Position numbers and translations under genes: made by a program. Below are positions 36,112 to 45,996 of a stretch of DNA of 64,000 nucleotides, one piece after another. Source of the stretch: a candidate division CSSED10-310 bacterium (GTDB lineage Bacteria; CSSED10-310; JAFGJC01); NCBI GenBank assembly GCA_016927905.1, contig JAFGLW010000001.1:62001-126000 (forward strand). The letters are read 5' to 3'. Numbering within the stretch: position 1 is the stretch's first letter; each line of letters begins with the position of its first letter. The notes below the pieces were generated by a model that ran no database searches, was not told the DNA's origin, and saw only the letters and a program-made list of their open reading frames with translations.

Positions 36112-37146
36112 TTACCGGAACCGTTTTCTGATGTCATCCCATTCTTGCTGGAAAACGTTTCGAAAATATTTTTTTTCGTCATCGGTCATGAAGGAAGCCT
36201 CGATGCCGTTCATGGACACCTGTTTTAATTCATCCAATCCGAACCCGAATTCCCTTGACAGAACCGCATATTCATCGATGATGGAACAGCCGAACATGAC
36301 CGGATCATCCGAATTCACGGTCACCATGAGTCCCGCGTCGAAGAACCGGCGTACGGGATGCCGGTCCAGAGATGGGCAAACCCGTGTTTTCGTATTGCTG
36401 ATGATGCAGCATTCCAGGGGAATCCGATTGGTTTTGAGATATTCCATCAATTCCGGGTCCCGGACCGCCGTCAGTCCGTGACCGATCCGTTCTGCGCCGA
36501 GGAGTTTCAATGCCGACCATATCGATTCCGGTCCCATCGCTTCCCCCGCATGCACCGTGATCCGGAATCCCCTTTTTCGCGCCTCCGTGAACACCGTCTC
36601 GAACAATTCAGCCGGCCCGTCCCGTTCTCCGCCGCCCAGGCCAATTCCGACCAGCGTATCACCCAGGCAGGGGGTCAGGTCATCCAGGCAGATCATTGCA
36701 TTTTCCGCCCCGTAATTCCGTACAAGGTCGGCAATCAACCGGCACCGGATGCCAAGCGTTCGTTCCGCTTCCCGGATCCCGTCGATCAGCGCGCGGGTTA
36801 TGCCGGTTGCCGTCAAACCGCGTTCGGTGTGATCGCTGGGGGAAGCGAATACCTCGGCATATTTAACATTGTGTGTGTTCAGTTTTTTCAGCACTTCGAA
36901 GGCGATTCGGGTGAAATCGTCCAGTCTCCGGATGAACTGATTCTTCCAGTTCCATATCTTCAGAAAATGTTCCAGTGATTCGTAGCGGAATTTTTCATCC
37001 AGATCTTCAGGACGGCGGATTGTATGATTTCCGCACCCGCGTTCGATGAACTCAAATAGGAGCGAATTGGGGATGGCCCCCTCCAGATGGATATGCAGTT
37101 CCGTCTTGGGAATCGCCTGGAATAGATCCGGAGATAATTCGGTCAA
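36112..37146 (-). CDS. add: Adenosine deaminase
   Basis: 344 residues, normal length. Zinc and catalytic motifs are all present: ELHIHLEGAIP (two His), TVHAGEAMGPESIW (His/Glu), RIGHGLTAV (His) and NSDDPVMFG (Asp-Asp). It hydrolyses adenosine to inosine in purine salvage. It overlaps the upstream membrane-protein gene by 4 bases, although no functional link is evident. The purine-degradation remnants at 50.8-53.5 kb show that this organism handles purines. Confidence 0.95.
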   Translation of the reverse strand: MTELSPDLFQAIPKTELHIHLEGAIPNSLLFEFIERGCGNHTIRRPEDLDEKFRYESLEHFLKIWNWKNQFIRRLDDFTRIAFEVLKKLNTHNVKYAEVFASPSDHTERGLTATGITRALIDGIREAERTLGIRCRLIADLVRNYGAENAMICLDDLTPCLGDTLVGIGLGGGERDGPAELFETVFTEARKRGFRITVHAGEAMGPESIWSALKLLGAERIGHGLTAVRDPELMEYLKTNRIPLECCIISNTKTRVCPSLDRHPVRRFFDAGLMVTVNSDDPVMFGCSIIDEYAVLSREFGFGLDELKQVSMNGIEASFMTDDEKKYFRNVFQQEWDDIRKRFR

Positions 37147-38441
37147 TCCACCCGCTCCCCTTCCGGCTGCAGCAGAGCGGGCTCCGGATGATAGATGCCG
37201 AGCCGGGTGGAATCTTCCAGGATTGACCTGGCGATATCCTGGATCGGATAGGATAATTTCCCCGCATCACCGTTCATGTATGCATTCATTCCGCGTTCCA
37301 GTTCATTCCTGCGTTCAGCCAGCCGGATGGTCATGAAAAGCGTTCCGGCAAACATGACAACGGCCAGGCAGGCTGCTGTCAGGCTGATCCTTCGGCGTGA
37401 TCGCACCCCCATCAGGTCCACCCGGTGGGATTCAAACCAGAGCATGCAGAGTGCCAGGATTGAAAATATGCGGTAGCGTGATGTCACCGCCTGCTGAACA
37501 CCGAATCCCGATCGTACCAAAGCACCGAGCCCGGCGCATCCGATCACGTACAAAACTGTCAGGTATGGAACCGGATTCCAGCGCCACGGGTTTTTCATCA
37601 CCAGATAACCGAAAACCAGGCAGGTCATGATCCCTGCAAGGACGGCCAGCGGCACCCAAACCATGTAAGAACCCAGAAACGCAAAGAAATATAATGCAAG
37701 GCGAACCGGCTGGGCCAGTGCCCGGGAAAGCTCCGGATGATGCGCCGGGGCGAGATAATTCCGGACGTATTCGAATCCCACCGCACAGGTCACCAGAATT
37801 GATAGCAGCAATCTGGGAAAAGTCCGTCGAAGTTCCATATTCGCCTCAGAGGAAGACCGGGCCTGTGCCATGTAATACGCCACAACAGCGATCAGTGCCA
37901 CGATTCCGTTACCTCCGGTAAAACTCCCCAGAACACCCCATGCCAGTCCGGCTGTGAAGATCAGATTTTTCGGTGAGATTGCCCATGAAATACACATGAA
38001 CGAAAACAAAGCCACATAAAAAAATTGCAGCGATGCAGCGGCCCAGGTCATGTTTTCCCAGTGGCTGAAAGAGAAAAAAAGAAATGCTGCCGGTATTGCT
38101 GCTGCTGAATCGGCAGATCCATCCTGATTCCTTCTCAAGATCAGTCCGAACAACACGATCGTCGCCGCATTTCCGCAGTAAACGAGCCATTTCAGATCGA
38201 CCGGTTTCACCAAACCCGCCAGCAGTGTCACAGTCCTGCTGAATACGATTCGATGTTCGTTGTGCTGCTCAAACAACATCCCGGGGGATCGGTCCCACCG
38301 GTTGAGGAAGTCCAGGATCGTGTCGTAATCATCCATATAGGGAATGTTTACCGAATGACGAACGACAGCGTACCAGTATATCGCAGCCGGCAGTATCACC
38401 AGGGCGCTTTCCACGGCGGTTTTCAATCTGAAATATTTCAT
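37143..38441 (-). CDS. Polytopic membrane protein of unknown function (glycosyltransferase-like topology)
   Basis: 432 residues with about ten predicted membrane helices. The first extracytoplasmic loop contains acidic YMDDYDTILDFL and, further on, HNEHRIVFSR; such Asp/Glu-rich first loops are typical of GT-C glycosyltransferases that use lipid-linked sugars, but I do not recognise the family. The C-terminal ~60 residues are periplasmic or cytoplasmic and soluble. It precedes the adenosine deaminase gene with a 4-base overlap. Confidence 0.6.
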   Translation of the reverse strand: MKYFRLKTAVESALVILPAAIYWYAVVRHSVNIPYMDDYDTILDFLNRWDRSPGMLFEQHNEHRIVFSRTVTLLAGLVKPVDLKWLVYCGNAATIVLFGLILRRNQDGSADSAAAIPAAFLFFSFSHWENMTWAAASLQFFYVALFSFMCISWAISPKNLIFTAGLAWGVLGSFTGGNGIVALIAVVAYYMAQARSSSEANMELRRTFPRLLLSILVTCAVGFEYVRNYLAPAHHPELSRALAQPVRLALYFFAFLGSYMVWVPLAVLAGIMTCLVFGYLVMKNPWRWNPVPYLTVLYVIGCAGLGALVRSGFGVQQAVTSRYRIFSILALCMLWFESHRVDLMGVRSRRRISLTAACLAVVMFAGTLFMTIRLAERRNELERGMNAYMNGDAGKLSYPIQDIARSILEDSTRLGIYHPEPALLQPEGERVD

Positions 38442-38502
38442 GGGGCCTCGAATCCATTTTCACATACCGGACAGAGGTTGTCCATCAATTCAACCGGAGC
38501 TC

Positions 38503-38535
38503 TTGACATGACCTGACCGGAACGTCAAATATATG
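38503..38535 (+). promoter_or_regulatory. Possible promoter of the DUF1573 gene
   Basis: A perfect TTGACA (38503-38508) is followed by an AT-rich AAATATATG (38527-38535) at a spacing of 18-21 bases. The spacing is loose, so this is only a candidate for the divergent region 38442-38589. Confidence 0.3.
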
Positions 38536-38589
38536 TTACGGGAGCGGGGAAATTATCATTTCAGCGCATAACAGGTTTCGGAGTTGCTT

Positions 38590-39624
38590 ATGAAAAGATG
38601 CCCGGATCGTCCAAAAGGCAGCACCGCATTTGTCTGTATGATGCTAACGGGCATGCTGTGTATTCTGTGCTGCCGGACTGCCTTCGCCGGTGTTCCCGAT
38701 GTCGAGTTCAAATCGCTGAAATATTCATTCGGCAAGGTATTCAGCGGGGAGACGCTGAAGAAGGATTTCACATTCAGGAATGTCGGTGACGACACCCTGA
38801 TCATCGGCAATATCAAATCAGGGTGAGGCTGCACGGCTGCCCTGGTTTCGGCCAGGGAGATTCCCCCGGGGGGGGAAGGAAAAATCGAACTATCATTCAG
38901 TACCAAAGGGAAACATGGTCATGAAACGAAATCGGTCACCGTCATGACCAACGACCCGGATGAATCTCGAATCCTGCTCACCGTTTCCGCGGAAGTGGCC
39001 GTTCTGTTCGGATTTCTGCCGTTTCAGGCAAATTTCGGCAGAGTCCTCCGGTCCCGGACTCCCCGGACAACACTGGAAGGAGCCGGTGACGCTCTGGAAT
39101 ATGTTGAAATCCTATCCATAGCAGTACGTGAACCCCAGCACGCGGATTATTATGATATCCGTGTTGAAGATTCCGGTAAGGGTCCAGGAAGAAAAATGCA
39201 CCTGACGATTTCGACAACCGATAAACTGCCGCTTGGTCGTTTCATGGATACCATCCTGATCCAAACGAACCTTGAAAAAACACCGGAAATTGAGACCTAC
39301 CTGACCGGCGAAATATTGGGTCCCATCGAATGGATACCCAGAACCATGATCCTCAGAACTTCCGGCAGAAATTCACCGCTGACCGGGAACATCACCCTGA
39401 AACCGACTGGAAACCGGGCATTTCGCATTCTATCGGCATCATTCGATGAGCCCGCCGCTGAAATATCCATTCATGATCCCGGGCCGGATCATTCCATTAA
39501 AGTGGAAATGAATCTCGGTGAGCGGTTCAAATCCGAATCGATCCATTCGGATCTGATTCTGATGACCGATCTGGAGGATCAACCCGAACTGGTCATACCT
39601 GTTCACGGTTTCCGGCAGTTATAG
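38590..39624 (+). CDS. Secreted DUF1573 protein with in-frame TGA: probable selenoprotein
   Basis: A 344-residue reading frame from ATG 38590 (GGAG 6 bases upstream) with one in-frame TGA at 38824-38826 (codon 79). After a signal peptide (about 1-31) it matches DUF1573: FGKVFSGETLKKDFTFRNVG before the TGA, and GCTAALVSAREIPPGG then VTVMTNDPD after it. The family motif SCGCTAA reads here G-TGA-GCTAA, so the TGA replaces the first conserved Cys. The frame continues for 265 codons of family-like sequence, so a pseudogene is unlikely. Many genes here end in TGA, so the code is standard, and selenocysteine is the best explanation. DUF1573 is of unknown function, and the Sec-x-Cys pair suggests a redox or metal role outside the cytoplasm. 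Confidence 0.75.
38840..38857 (+). promoter_or_regulatory. SECIS-like hairpin downstream of the TGA codon
   Basis: CCCTGG-TTTCGG-CCAGGG forms a perfect six-base-pair stem starting 13 bases after the TGA, with the apical loop 19 bases from it. That is within the spacing seen for bacterial SECIS elements (e.g. fdhF). The loop can close further to a UUCG tetraloop. A G in the first two loop positions, common in bacterial SECIS, is only present if the top base pairs are open. Confidence 0.5.
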
Positions 39625-39630
39625 ACTCCC

Positions 39631-39647
39631 GCACCCGATCCGGGTGC
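39631..39647. terminator. Hairpin between convergent genes, possible terminator
   Basis: GCACCCG-ATC-CGGGTGC is a perfect 7-base-pair stem 6 bases after the DUF1573 stop and 45 bases from the end of the convergent HAD gene. There is no T-run on either side, so efficiency is doubtful. Confidence 0.4.
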
Positions 39648-39691
39648 TTCCAGCAAATCACAATCCGAATGCGCAACCGGATCATCTGAAA

Positions 39692-40159
39692 TCAGCGGCG
39701 CAATGAGGCCCGCAACCGGTCTGGATTAAAAAGCAAATCAATCGCATTCCCGATATCCGGAATCAAAATATCCGCAGCCATCACCGTTTCCAAAGCCGCG
39801 CCCTCCGGTCCGGCAATACAGATGCCCAATGCGGCTGTTTCCAGCATCAGCTGGTCGTTCGCACCGTTTCCAAACGCAACCACATGCTCCCTGCCCAGCT
39901 TGAGCACGAAATCCCGCTTGCTCTCCGCCTGCTTTTCCCTGGGAATGATCTCGATTTGACCTTCGAATCCTTCGAGCATGATATTGACATTATTAAAAGT
40001 GTCTGCAGTCAGTACCCGGACGGGCATGACATCGGCCAGTTTCCCGAGTTTGACACGCAGGGTGTCGTCGATCCGGCCGTCCCGGGCGATTGTTCCGTTA
40101 TAATCGAATACGGCAGTTCGGATATCCAGTGTTTTCCAACCAGGTATTTCGATGATCAT
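39692..40159 (-). CDS. HAD-family phosphatase (soluble P-type ATPase-like, COG4087)
   Basis: 155 residues with HAD motifs: nucleophile FDYNGTIARDG (DxN form), VLTADTF (motif II Thr), a Lys in EKQAESKRDFV, and FGNGANDQLML (motif IV). It lacks a cap domain and corresponds to the stand-alone P-domain of P-type ATPases. Substrate unknown. It overlaps the end of the interrupted glycosyltransferase gene by 4 bases. Confidence 0.82.
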   Translation of the reverse strand: MIIEIPGWKTLDIRTAVFDYNGTIARDGRIDDTLRVKLGKLADVMPVRVLTADTFNNVNIMLEGFEGQIEIIPREKQAESKRDFVLKLGREHVVAFGNGANDQLMLETAALGICIAGPEGAALETVMAADILIPDIGNAIDLLFNPDRLRASLRR

Positions 40160-42702
40160 GGTGATTTCTCCAATTTATCTCCCTGTTCAGGCAGCGGGGA
40201 AAACGAGACATTGTTCACGGCGAATGCGAACGGCATGTGATCCTGCAGTGATCCGACGGACAGAAACACGGTTTTCACCCCAGTTTTTTCCAGTCCCGAT
40301 TCCGGTTCCGCACCCTTCACACCAATGAAAACATGGGAATGAACGCCGGATCGATTCAGGTCGGAACTCAACCCGATGGCGTCGAAAAGCCCGGTATAAA
40401 ATGGCGTCGGCTGTTCGGTCGGAGAGCGTGCGCCGATTCCCAGAATGATCGTTTCATTTTGCAGTTTATCGAGAAACGCTCGCACAGGTCCCGGGGGAAC
40501 ACCTCCAGACGTGATCTCGAACGATCCCGAATCAACGATATTGCCACCGGAATCCAGAACGGCGATCCAGTATCCTTCGATGACCGCGGTTTCAACGGCC
40601 CGACCGTTCACGACCATGTCCCGGTATCTGCGGTCGTCTTCATTGCCCGCCCTCAGAAATATATCCACCGGACTGAACCTTCCGGTGGATCCGATCCGAT
40701 AATCCGGGAGGCATAATTCATCGGGAAAAACGAATCTGCTGCACTCGAACCGGAGCAGGTTGACACCGGGTCCGATTTCTTCTGAAGGCAGCGTGATACT
40801 GCGGTTTTCCCAGCCACCCGTCAAAACGATTTGATCGATCGGGGTGTTGTTCAACATAGCCCGGATTGTTTGATGATCGGCGCCCGGGCAGTCCAGGTAG
40901 AACAAATCCGCATTCAACCGGAAGGATCGAGACGGAGCTGCGAAGGCGAACAGCATTTCAGGATTTCTCTCTACGGCCCGGAATCCCGTGTTCCGGTCGC
41001 TTGCATTGAACAGCCAGTCCCCCGGGAGCGGTATCGGTTTCCATCCGGTGCGCAGGTGCCGGATGAGCCGGCCGTCTGCCAGAGGTTCAGAGTCGGGTTC
41101 GATCCGGTATTGTTTGACCAGGGGAGCTGGTGCGTCTCGATGCGGATCAACACGATAGATCCAGATCGATCCTCCGATCCGGGCCTCCGGCTCGTACATT
41201 TTGAGCCAGGCATACCGGGTCTCCGAAGGCGACCAGATATTCTGAAGCTTGAAGATACTTACTGCGTAGATTCCGGGAGCGGGTTTGTATTCATCTGCAA
41301 TGGACACTTCAGCGACGGGTAGACTGTAGTGTTTCACCAGGTCGTCATCGCCGAAATAATCGAGTCGGACGGTTGCACCGGATGGTTTCTCTGCCAGATA
41401 CCTTCTGAGCTGGATCAAATCCTGCCCCCAGTCCAGATTGGAATCGCTCAGATACCGGTACCCATAGTTCTTTCCGCCTGCCAACGGATTGAAATAGGGG
41501 ATATAATCCGGATGAAACCGAACGATTTCAATACAAGAAAGCACCGCAACCGTTCCGATAAAAATACTCCTCCGGGCTGCTGGAATCAGAGAGGGCAGAC
41601 CACCCAGCCACATGAACACCAGAATATAGACCGGAAGGATATGACGGACGCCGATATCGTGCCGTGACAGGGAAGCGGCCGCCAGGAACCACAGGGCGGG
41701 AAACAATGTGAAAAAGGCTTTGTGGATGCTTTTTGCCGATCTGAAAACCAAGAACCCGGCCATCATCAGAATCAGGACGTGTAAGGGGGTTTTCAACATC
41801 AAGACCACCGCTTAGTAATGGAGCCAGCCCTGATCCGAGCATTCCCCCAGCAGGTAAGCCTTATGGCCGGAAGCCATCCTGCTTTTCAATCCCGCAAAAC
41901 CGTTATAGTAATCCTGCCACGGGAAAGATCCCCGGTATGCCAGTGTGATCAGAATCCCGGCGACCAGCAGGATCAGCACCAGCATGCCCGATCCGGACAT
42001 GCATCGCCGCAGGGCGGATCCGTTTTCGCAGCGCTGATGTTCATATAGAACGATGCCGGCGGTCCAGGGAAGCAACGCAATCAAGGAATATTTACTCAGC
42101 AGGGCCGCACCCAGAGCGATCCCCACGATCGCACCGCTTCGCCAGCCCGATCTTTTATGGTATTTGTGGAGACTCCAGAGCAACGCCAGTGCAGCGGTCG
42201 CCGCACCCGAATCGGTGGTGACCAGGCGCGCATGTGCGATCATGTTGGGGCTCAGTGCGACCAAAACGGCCGACATCCATGCGCCATGGGCACCCCACAT
42301 CCACCGGGACCATCTGTAAACCAGCGCGACGGTGCAGGCGAACAGGGCGACCATTGCGATCCTGGCGGGCACCAGCATGGATTCCATGCTGTTCCCGGAA
42401 TAATAGAAGAATATCCGCCCGAAACCCGTAGTATCCCCCGCCGCCCATGCCGGGTGATCCAGGGGCAGATGGGGACGGGAAACGAGCAGGGGCAGGGCTG
42501 CAATCTGCTTGATGAGAGGTGGATGCTCGGGGTCGATTCGGAAATCCCCCGTGATCAGGGATGCGTATCCTCCAGCCAGATGGATCTTCTCGTCTGCAGT
42601 GGGTGATTTGATCTTCAGGCTATCGATCGAAAGGAAAACAGATCCGGCAATCAGTAAAATCACTGCCAACCGTTCCCGGTGTCTAATCTTGAACGGTTTC
42701 AT
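40156..42702 (-). pseudogene. GT39/PMT-like membrane glycosyltransferase interrupted by an in-frame TAA
   Basis: Two open frames (41812-42702, 296 aa, and 40156-41808, 550 aa) lie in the same frame, separated only by TAA at 41814-41812. The first part has the GT-C opening (SPTADEKIHLAGGYASLI, with DPEHPPLIKQIA) and six or more membrane helices. It ends at ECSDQGWLHY, exactly where relatives continue into a segment like the MLKTPLHVLIL that opens the second part. The second part has further helices (RHDIGVRHILPVY, NLDWGQDLIQLRRYL) and a soluble C-terminal domain. A single TAC/TAT-to-TAA change would explain the split. It could be translated as two pieces from the GTG at 41808. Confidence 0.7.
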
Positions 42703-42805
42703 ATCTTCCCGGGCGGTCGCCGAACCCGGCCAGAAACATAAATCTTTGTAAAAAATTCCGGAACATTTTTATGTGTAAGCAGGTTGTCTCCATGAGCCTG
42801 TCCGG

Positions 42806-44689
42806 TCATGGGCGGGATGTCCTTCCCGGGCCGGAACCGGGAATATGCCAAAGTTCAAACCCGGCAACCCGGTCGGGTGTGATTCCGGGGAAATTTTCTG
42901 TCAGGCTGAAATGAATCAGGTTGTCTCCGGTTCCAATCAATCCGGTACGTTCGATATAACAGGTTCTGATGGCGTTATCGATTGCTTCCGCATCAATGGC
43001 TTCATGGTAAATCCAGAAATCGAAGAACCGTTTCAGGTCCGAGTTCCGGAGCCAGAATATATTTCGAGGATTGTAATCCAGAATGCAAAGACATGGGTCG
43101 CCATCGGTCCGCTCGAACCCGGGTGTCCGGATCAAATTCGAAACCAGGTCCGGATCTTTCAAAAACTGCAGTGTCGGGTGCAGGTAGAGCTGAGGTGAAA
43201 GCCAGATTTCCGGAAGATCATCTTTCCGGGAGTTTATCCACTGTGCCAGGCGGGTTTCGCGTGTGTTGAACCCCCAGACCGCGTCGTCGGCAACGCCGGC
43301 AGAGCTCACCATCCGGTTGTAAAAACCGAAATAGAGGACCAGATTCCATACTGAGACAAAACCGATGACTGTCATGACCAGGACCCGCCTGGTCCGTTTT
43401 GCAGGAAAAGTTTTGAGGATCTGCAAAAAGCCCGTCCCGGCCAGGATGGTCAAGGGAGAAATCGCGCCGATTGACCGGAGTGCGTGCGGACCGGTCCATG
43501 TGACTGAAACCGCGGCCGGGATAAGGGAGATGATCAGCCAGAGTGGCAGGAATTTCCCGGTGCCGTTCCGGAAGTTGATACATGCAAGGCCGATGATTAA
43601 AAACGTCCCGGTGAGCGGGTCGGTCATGGGATGGGCACAAAGATTATGCCGGAGAATTTCATCCCCCCGGTAATGAAAACTCTCCATCAGCTGCATGAGG
43701 TTGATCAGAATGGTTTTGATGTTTTCCAGTGAAATGTCATTTAAAAGCGATGTTGTCTGAATCCGCGCGGTCATCATGTCGGGATGATGAAAGAAATACA
43801 CTCCCAGTGGCGCTGCGATACAGGAAGCTGCCATCCAGACGAGGATCCAGGATTGCAGGGTTTTGGCGAATGCATGTTCTTTCCGTTTTAACCAAAGCAG
43901 TGCCAGCGCCGCCACCGGAAATATCCGGAACGGAATCGCCGTGTAGAATCCCAGTCCCAGGATCAGACCGGCGGATACCGCACAGGTCCTGGGCCTGGAT
44001 TTCCAGTGTGCTGCGACAACTCCCGTAAAAAGGGCTGTCACCAGCGGAACGAGGATCGACCGGAAGCTGATGCGGGAAAACGTGACATGCCATCGGGCGA
44101 AGGCGGTAAATCCCGCTGCAATCAAGGCGGCATCTCTGCCGGCAAGGTGTTTTGCGGCAAAAAAAACAGCTGGTATCAGCAGTGTTCCCGCCAGGACCGA
44201 TGGCAATCTCAGTGCAGTGATTGTCCGGCCAAGCCATTCGACACTTACAGCAACCATCCAAATATGTATGGGTTCTCTTCCAGTGTTGGCCGGAAAGAAC
44301 ACCGGCCAGTCCCTGGATTCAAGCATCCGGACGGCATCCAGCCCGTGATGTGCCTCGTCCAGCCAGCAGCCGGATGGCACGGATTCCAGCCAGAGCATGC
44401 GGACCAGAAAGCCCGAAACAGTGAACATATAGAGCATCCACAGGGTCTCACGATCGGTGAAAACGCAACCGGTCTCCCCTCCTCCGGCACTTCCCGTCAT
44501 GCCGGCGGCATACCGGATACTCAACGCCGATGCAGCCGCGAGGGAATACAGGGCGAAGCGTACGAAACCAGGAAGCGGTTCCGGAGCATGGAAACTCCAG
44601 TAACAGGTTATTCCGGTAACGGTCAGAAACGGCAGCCATACCAGGATACTGCTGGCAGGCGATCGATTTGGATTTATCGCCTGATTCAT
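42806..44689 (-). CDS. GT39/ArnT-like membrane glycosyltransferase
   Basis: 627 residues with about 12 predicted membrane helices. The first periplasmic loop carries LDEAHHGLDAVRML (acidic pair) and NTGREPIHIWMVA, the GT-C fold hallmark; LGFYTAIPFRIFPVAAL follows. Such enzymes transfer sugars from polyprenyl phosphates to lipids or proteins. A soluble C-terminal domain (about 470-627) completes the protein. It is on the same strand and 104 bases upstream of the interrupted homologue. Confidence 0.78.
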   Translation of the reverse strand: MNQAINPNRSPASSILVWLPFLTVTGITCYWSFHAPEPLPGFVRFALYSLAAASALSIRYAAGMTGSAGGGETGCVFTDRETLWMLYMFTVSGFLVRMLWLESVPSGCWLDEAHHGLDAVRMLESRDWPVFFPANTGREPIHIWMVAVSVEWLGRTITALRLPSVLAGTLLIPAVFFAAKHLAGRDAALIAAGFTAFARWHVTFSRISFRSILVPLVTALFTGVVAAHWKSRPRTCAVSAGLILGLGFYTAIPFRIFPVAALALLWLKRKEHAFAKTLQSWILVWMAASCIAAPLGVYFFHHPDMMTARIQTTSLLNDISLENIKTILINLMQLMESFHYRGDEILRHNLCAHPMTDPLTGTFLIIGLACINFRNGTGKFLPLWLIISLIPAAVSVTWTGPHALRSIGAISPLTILAGTGFLQILKTFPAKRTRRVLVMTVIGFVSVWNLVLYFGFYNRMVSSAGVADDAVWGFNTRETRLAQWINSRKDDLPEIWLSPQLYLHPTLQFLKDPDLVSNLIRTPGFERTDGDPCLCILDYNPRNIFWLRNSDLKRFFDFWIYHEAIDAEAIDNAIRTCYIERTGLIGTGDNLIHFSLTENFPGITPDRVAGFELWHIPGSGPGRTSRP

Positions 44690-44830
44690 GTGGCGAAATG
44701 ATAGCTTTCCCCGGCGGATCGGTCAATTCCCAAATGAACTGAAATCAGGTTGAATCGGTTTGATTTTGGCGTTGAACGAAGATAAAGTAGTGGACGGTGA
44801 ACCAACCGAATCGAACCGGCGGGATGGTAT

Positions 44831-45973
44831 TTGAAAATGCTTAAACATCAGCGTCCGATCATATTACTCGTTTTTCTGCTTATTCCAGCAGCCTGCTGGA
44901 TTCTGATGAATGCGGCGTCCTGCAAAGAGCCCGACACTCTGGACTATCTCGAATTGTTCTCCCAGGTCGTCGAACTCGTCCAGAGCACCTACCTGGAGGA
45001 AACCGATCCAGGCATCCTTGCGCTCGGAGCGGTGGAAGGCATGTTGTTGAATGTCAGCCATTACTGTTCGGTCAATCTGAGAGATACCGGCAGTCCACTC
45101 ATTCCGCCTTACGGCCCGATTGATGCCGGTCTGGTTCTGGGATATCGGGAACCGTTCATCCGCATTATCGACGTGATTCCCGGTTCGATTGCGGAGCAGG
45201 CGGGTCTTATTCCCGGAGACGCGCTGCTGCGGATCGACGACCAGGTCACGCCTTTTCTGACGGTCGATCGGGCCAGCCGACTTCTTTCCGGTGAGCCCGG
45301 CAAAAAAATCAATCTGGTCATCCAGCGTCATGAAACGGGTCAGTTTGAAGAAATCAATCTGAATCTGATCGCATACCCGGATCTCCCAGACATCCAGATC
45401 GGCTGGAAGAGCAATCCGTTCTATATGCACATTCAGGGTGAGATCACGCCTGAAACGTTGCGGAAAACAAATGATATCCTGGCGAGAACCGATTTGAGGA
45501 GCGGGTTGATTCTCGATCTCAGGCACCTCAACTCAGGGGATGAACAGCTGGGTTTGAAGCTCGCGGACATCTTCATTCCGGACGGGGTTCCCGCAGCATA
45601 TCTCACCAAGGCTGAGAACAAAAGCCAGTTGCCTGTCCTCACCGGTGACGGGCAATCGCTCCAGGGTTTTCCCATGGCGGTGATCCTTGATTCCACAAGT
45701 TCCGGACCGGCCGAAACCTGTGCGACGGCTTTGAATCTGACCGGGAGGGCCGTATTGACCGGTGAAAAATCTTTCGGCAAATCAGTACAGACAGCGGTCG
45801 TGCCCCTGAATGATCACGCTTCCATTTCGCTTGTTGAATTCATTTACTGTATGGAAGATGGCTCTTCGATTCACGACAACGGATTGACTCCTGAAATTCC
45901 GGTTGACCTCACGACCGGGCAAGGCGACGATCCGTTTTATGAAACGGCGGTCAGGGTTTTAAATACACTATAA
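44831..45973 (+). CDS. PDZ / S41 (C-terminal processing) peptidase-like protein
   Basis: 380 residues, start TTG 44831 (GGGA 6 bases upstream) or ATG 44837. An N-terminal hydrophobic segment (about 10-30) suggests export or membrane anchoring. A PDZ domain spans about 95-185 (AGLIPGDALLRIDDQVTPF). The S41 core follows (GLILDLRHLN, then ILDSTSSGPAETCATAL and GEKSFGKSVQTAVVPL). The Lys is retained in SFGKSVQ, but the usual nucleophile position (SASASE in CtpA) aligns with SSGPAE, so the catalytic Ser may be missing or shifted. It precedes the polysaccharide deacetylase gene. Confidence 0.75.
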   Translation: MKMLKHQRPIILLVFLLIPAACWILMNAASCKEPDTLDYLELFSQVVELVQSTYLEETDPGILALGAVEGMLLNVSHYCSVNLRDTGSPLIPPYGPIDAGLVLGYREPFIRIIDVIPGSIAEQAGLIPGDALLRIDDQVTPFLTVDRASRLLSGEPGKKINLVIQRHETGQFEEINLNLIAYPDLPDIQIGWKSNPFYMHIQGEITPETLRKTNDILARTDLRSGLILDLRHLNSGDEQLGLKLADIFIPDGVPAAYLTKAENKSQLPVLTGDGQSLQGFPMAVILDSTSSGPAETCATALNLTGRAVLTGEKSFGKSVQTAVVPLNDHASISLVEFIYCMEDGSSIHDNGLTPEIPVDLTTGQGDDPFYETAVRVLNTL

Positions 45974-45996
45974 ATCGCCTTTAAGGATTTCAGAAA

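Noticed and set aside
38824-38826. TGA in the DUF1573 gene as an ordinary nonsense or frameshift mutation
   Set aside because: The frame stays open for 265 codons with family-like sequence, the TGA hits a conserved Cys, and a hairpin follows. Mutation remains possible but is less likely.
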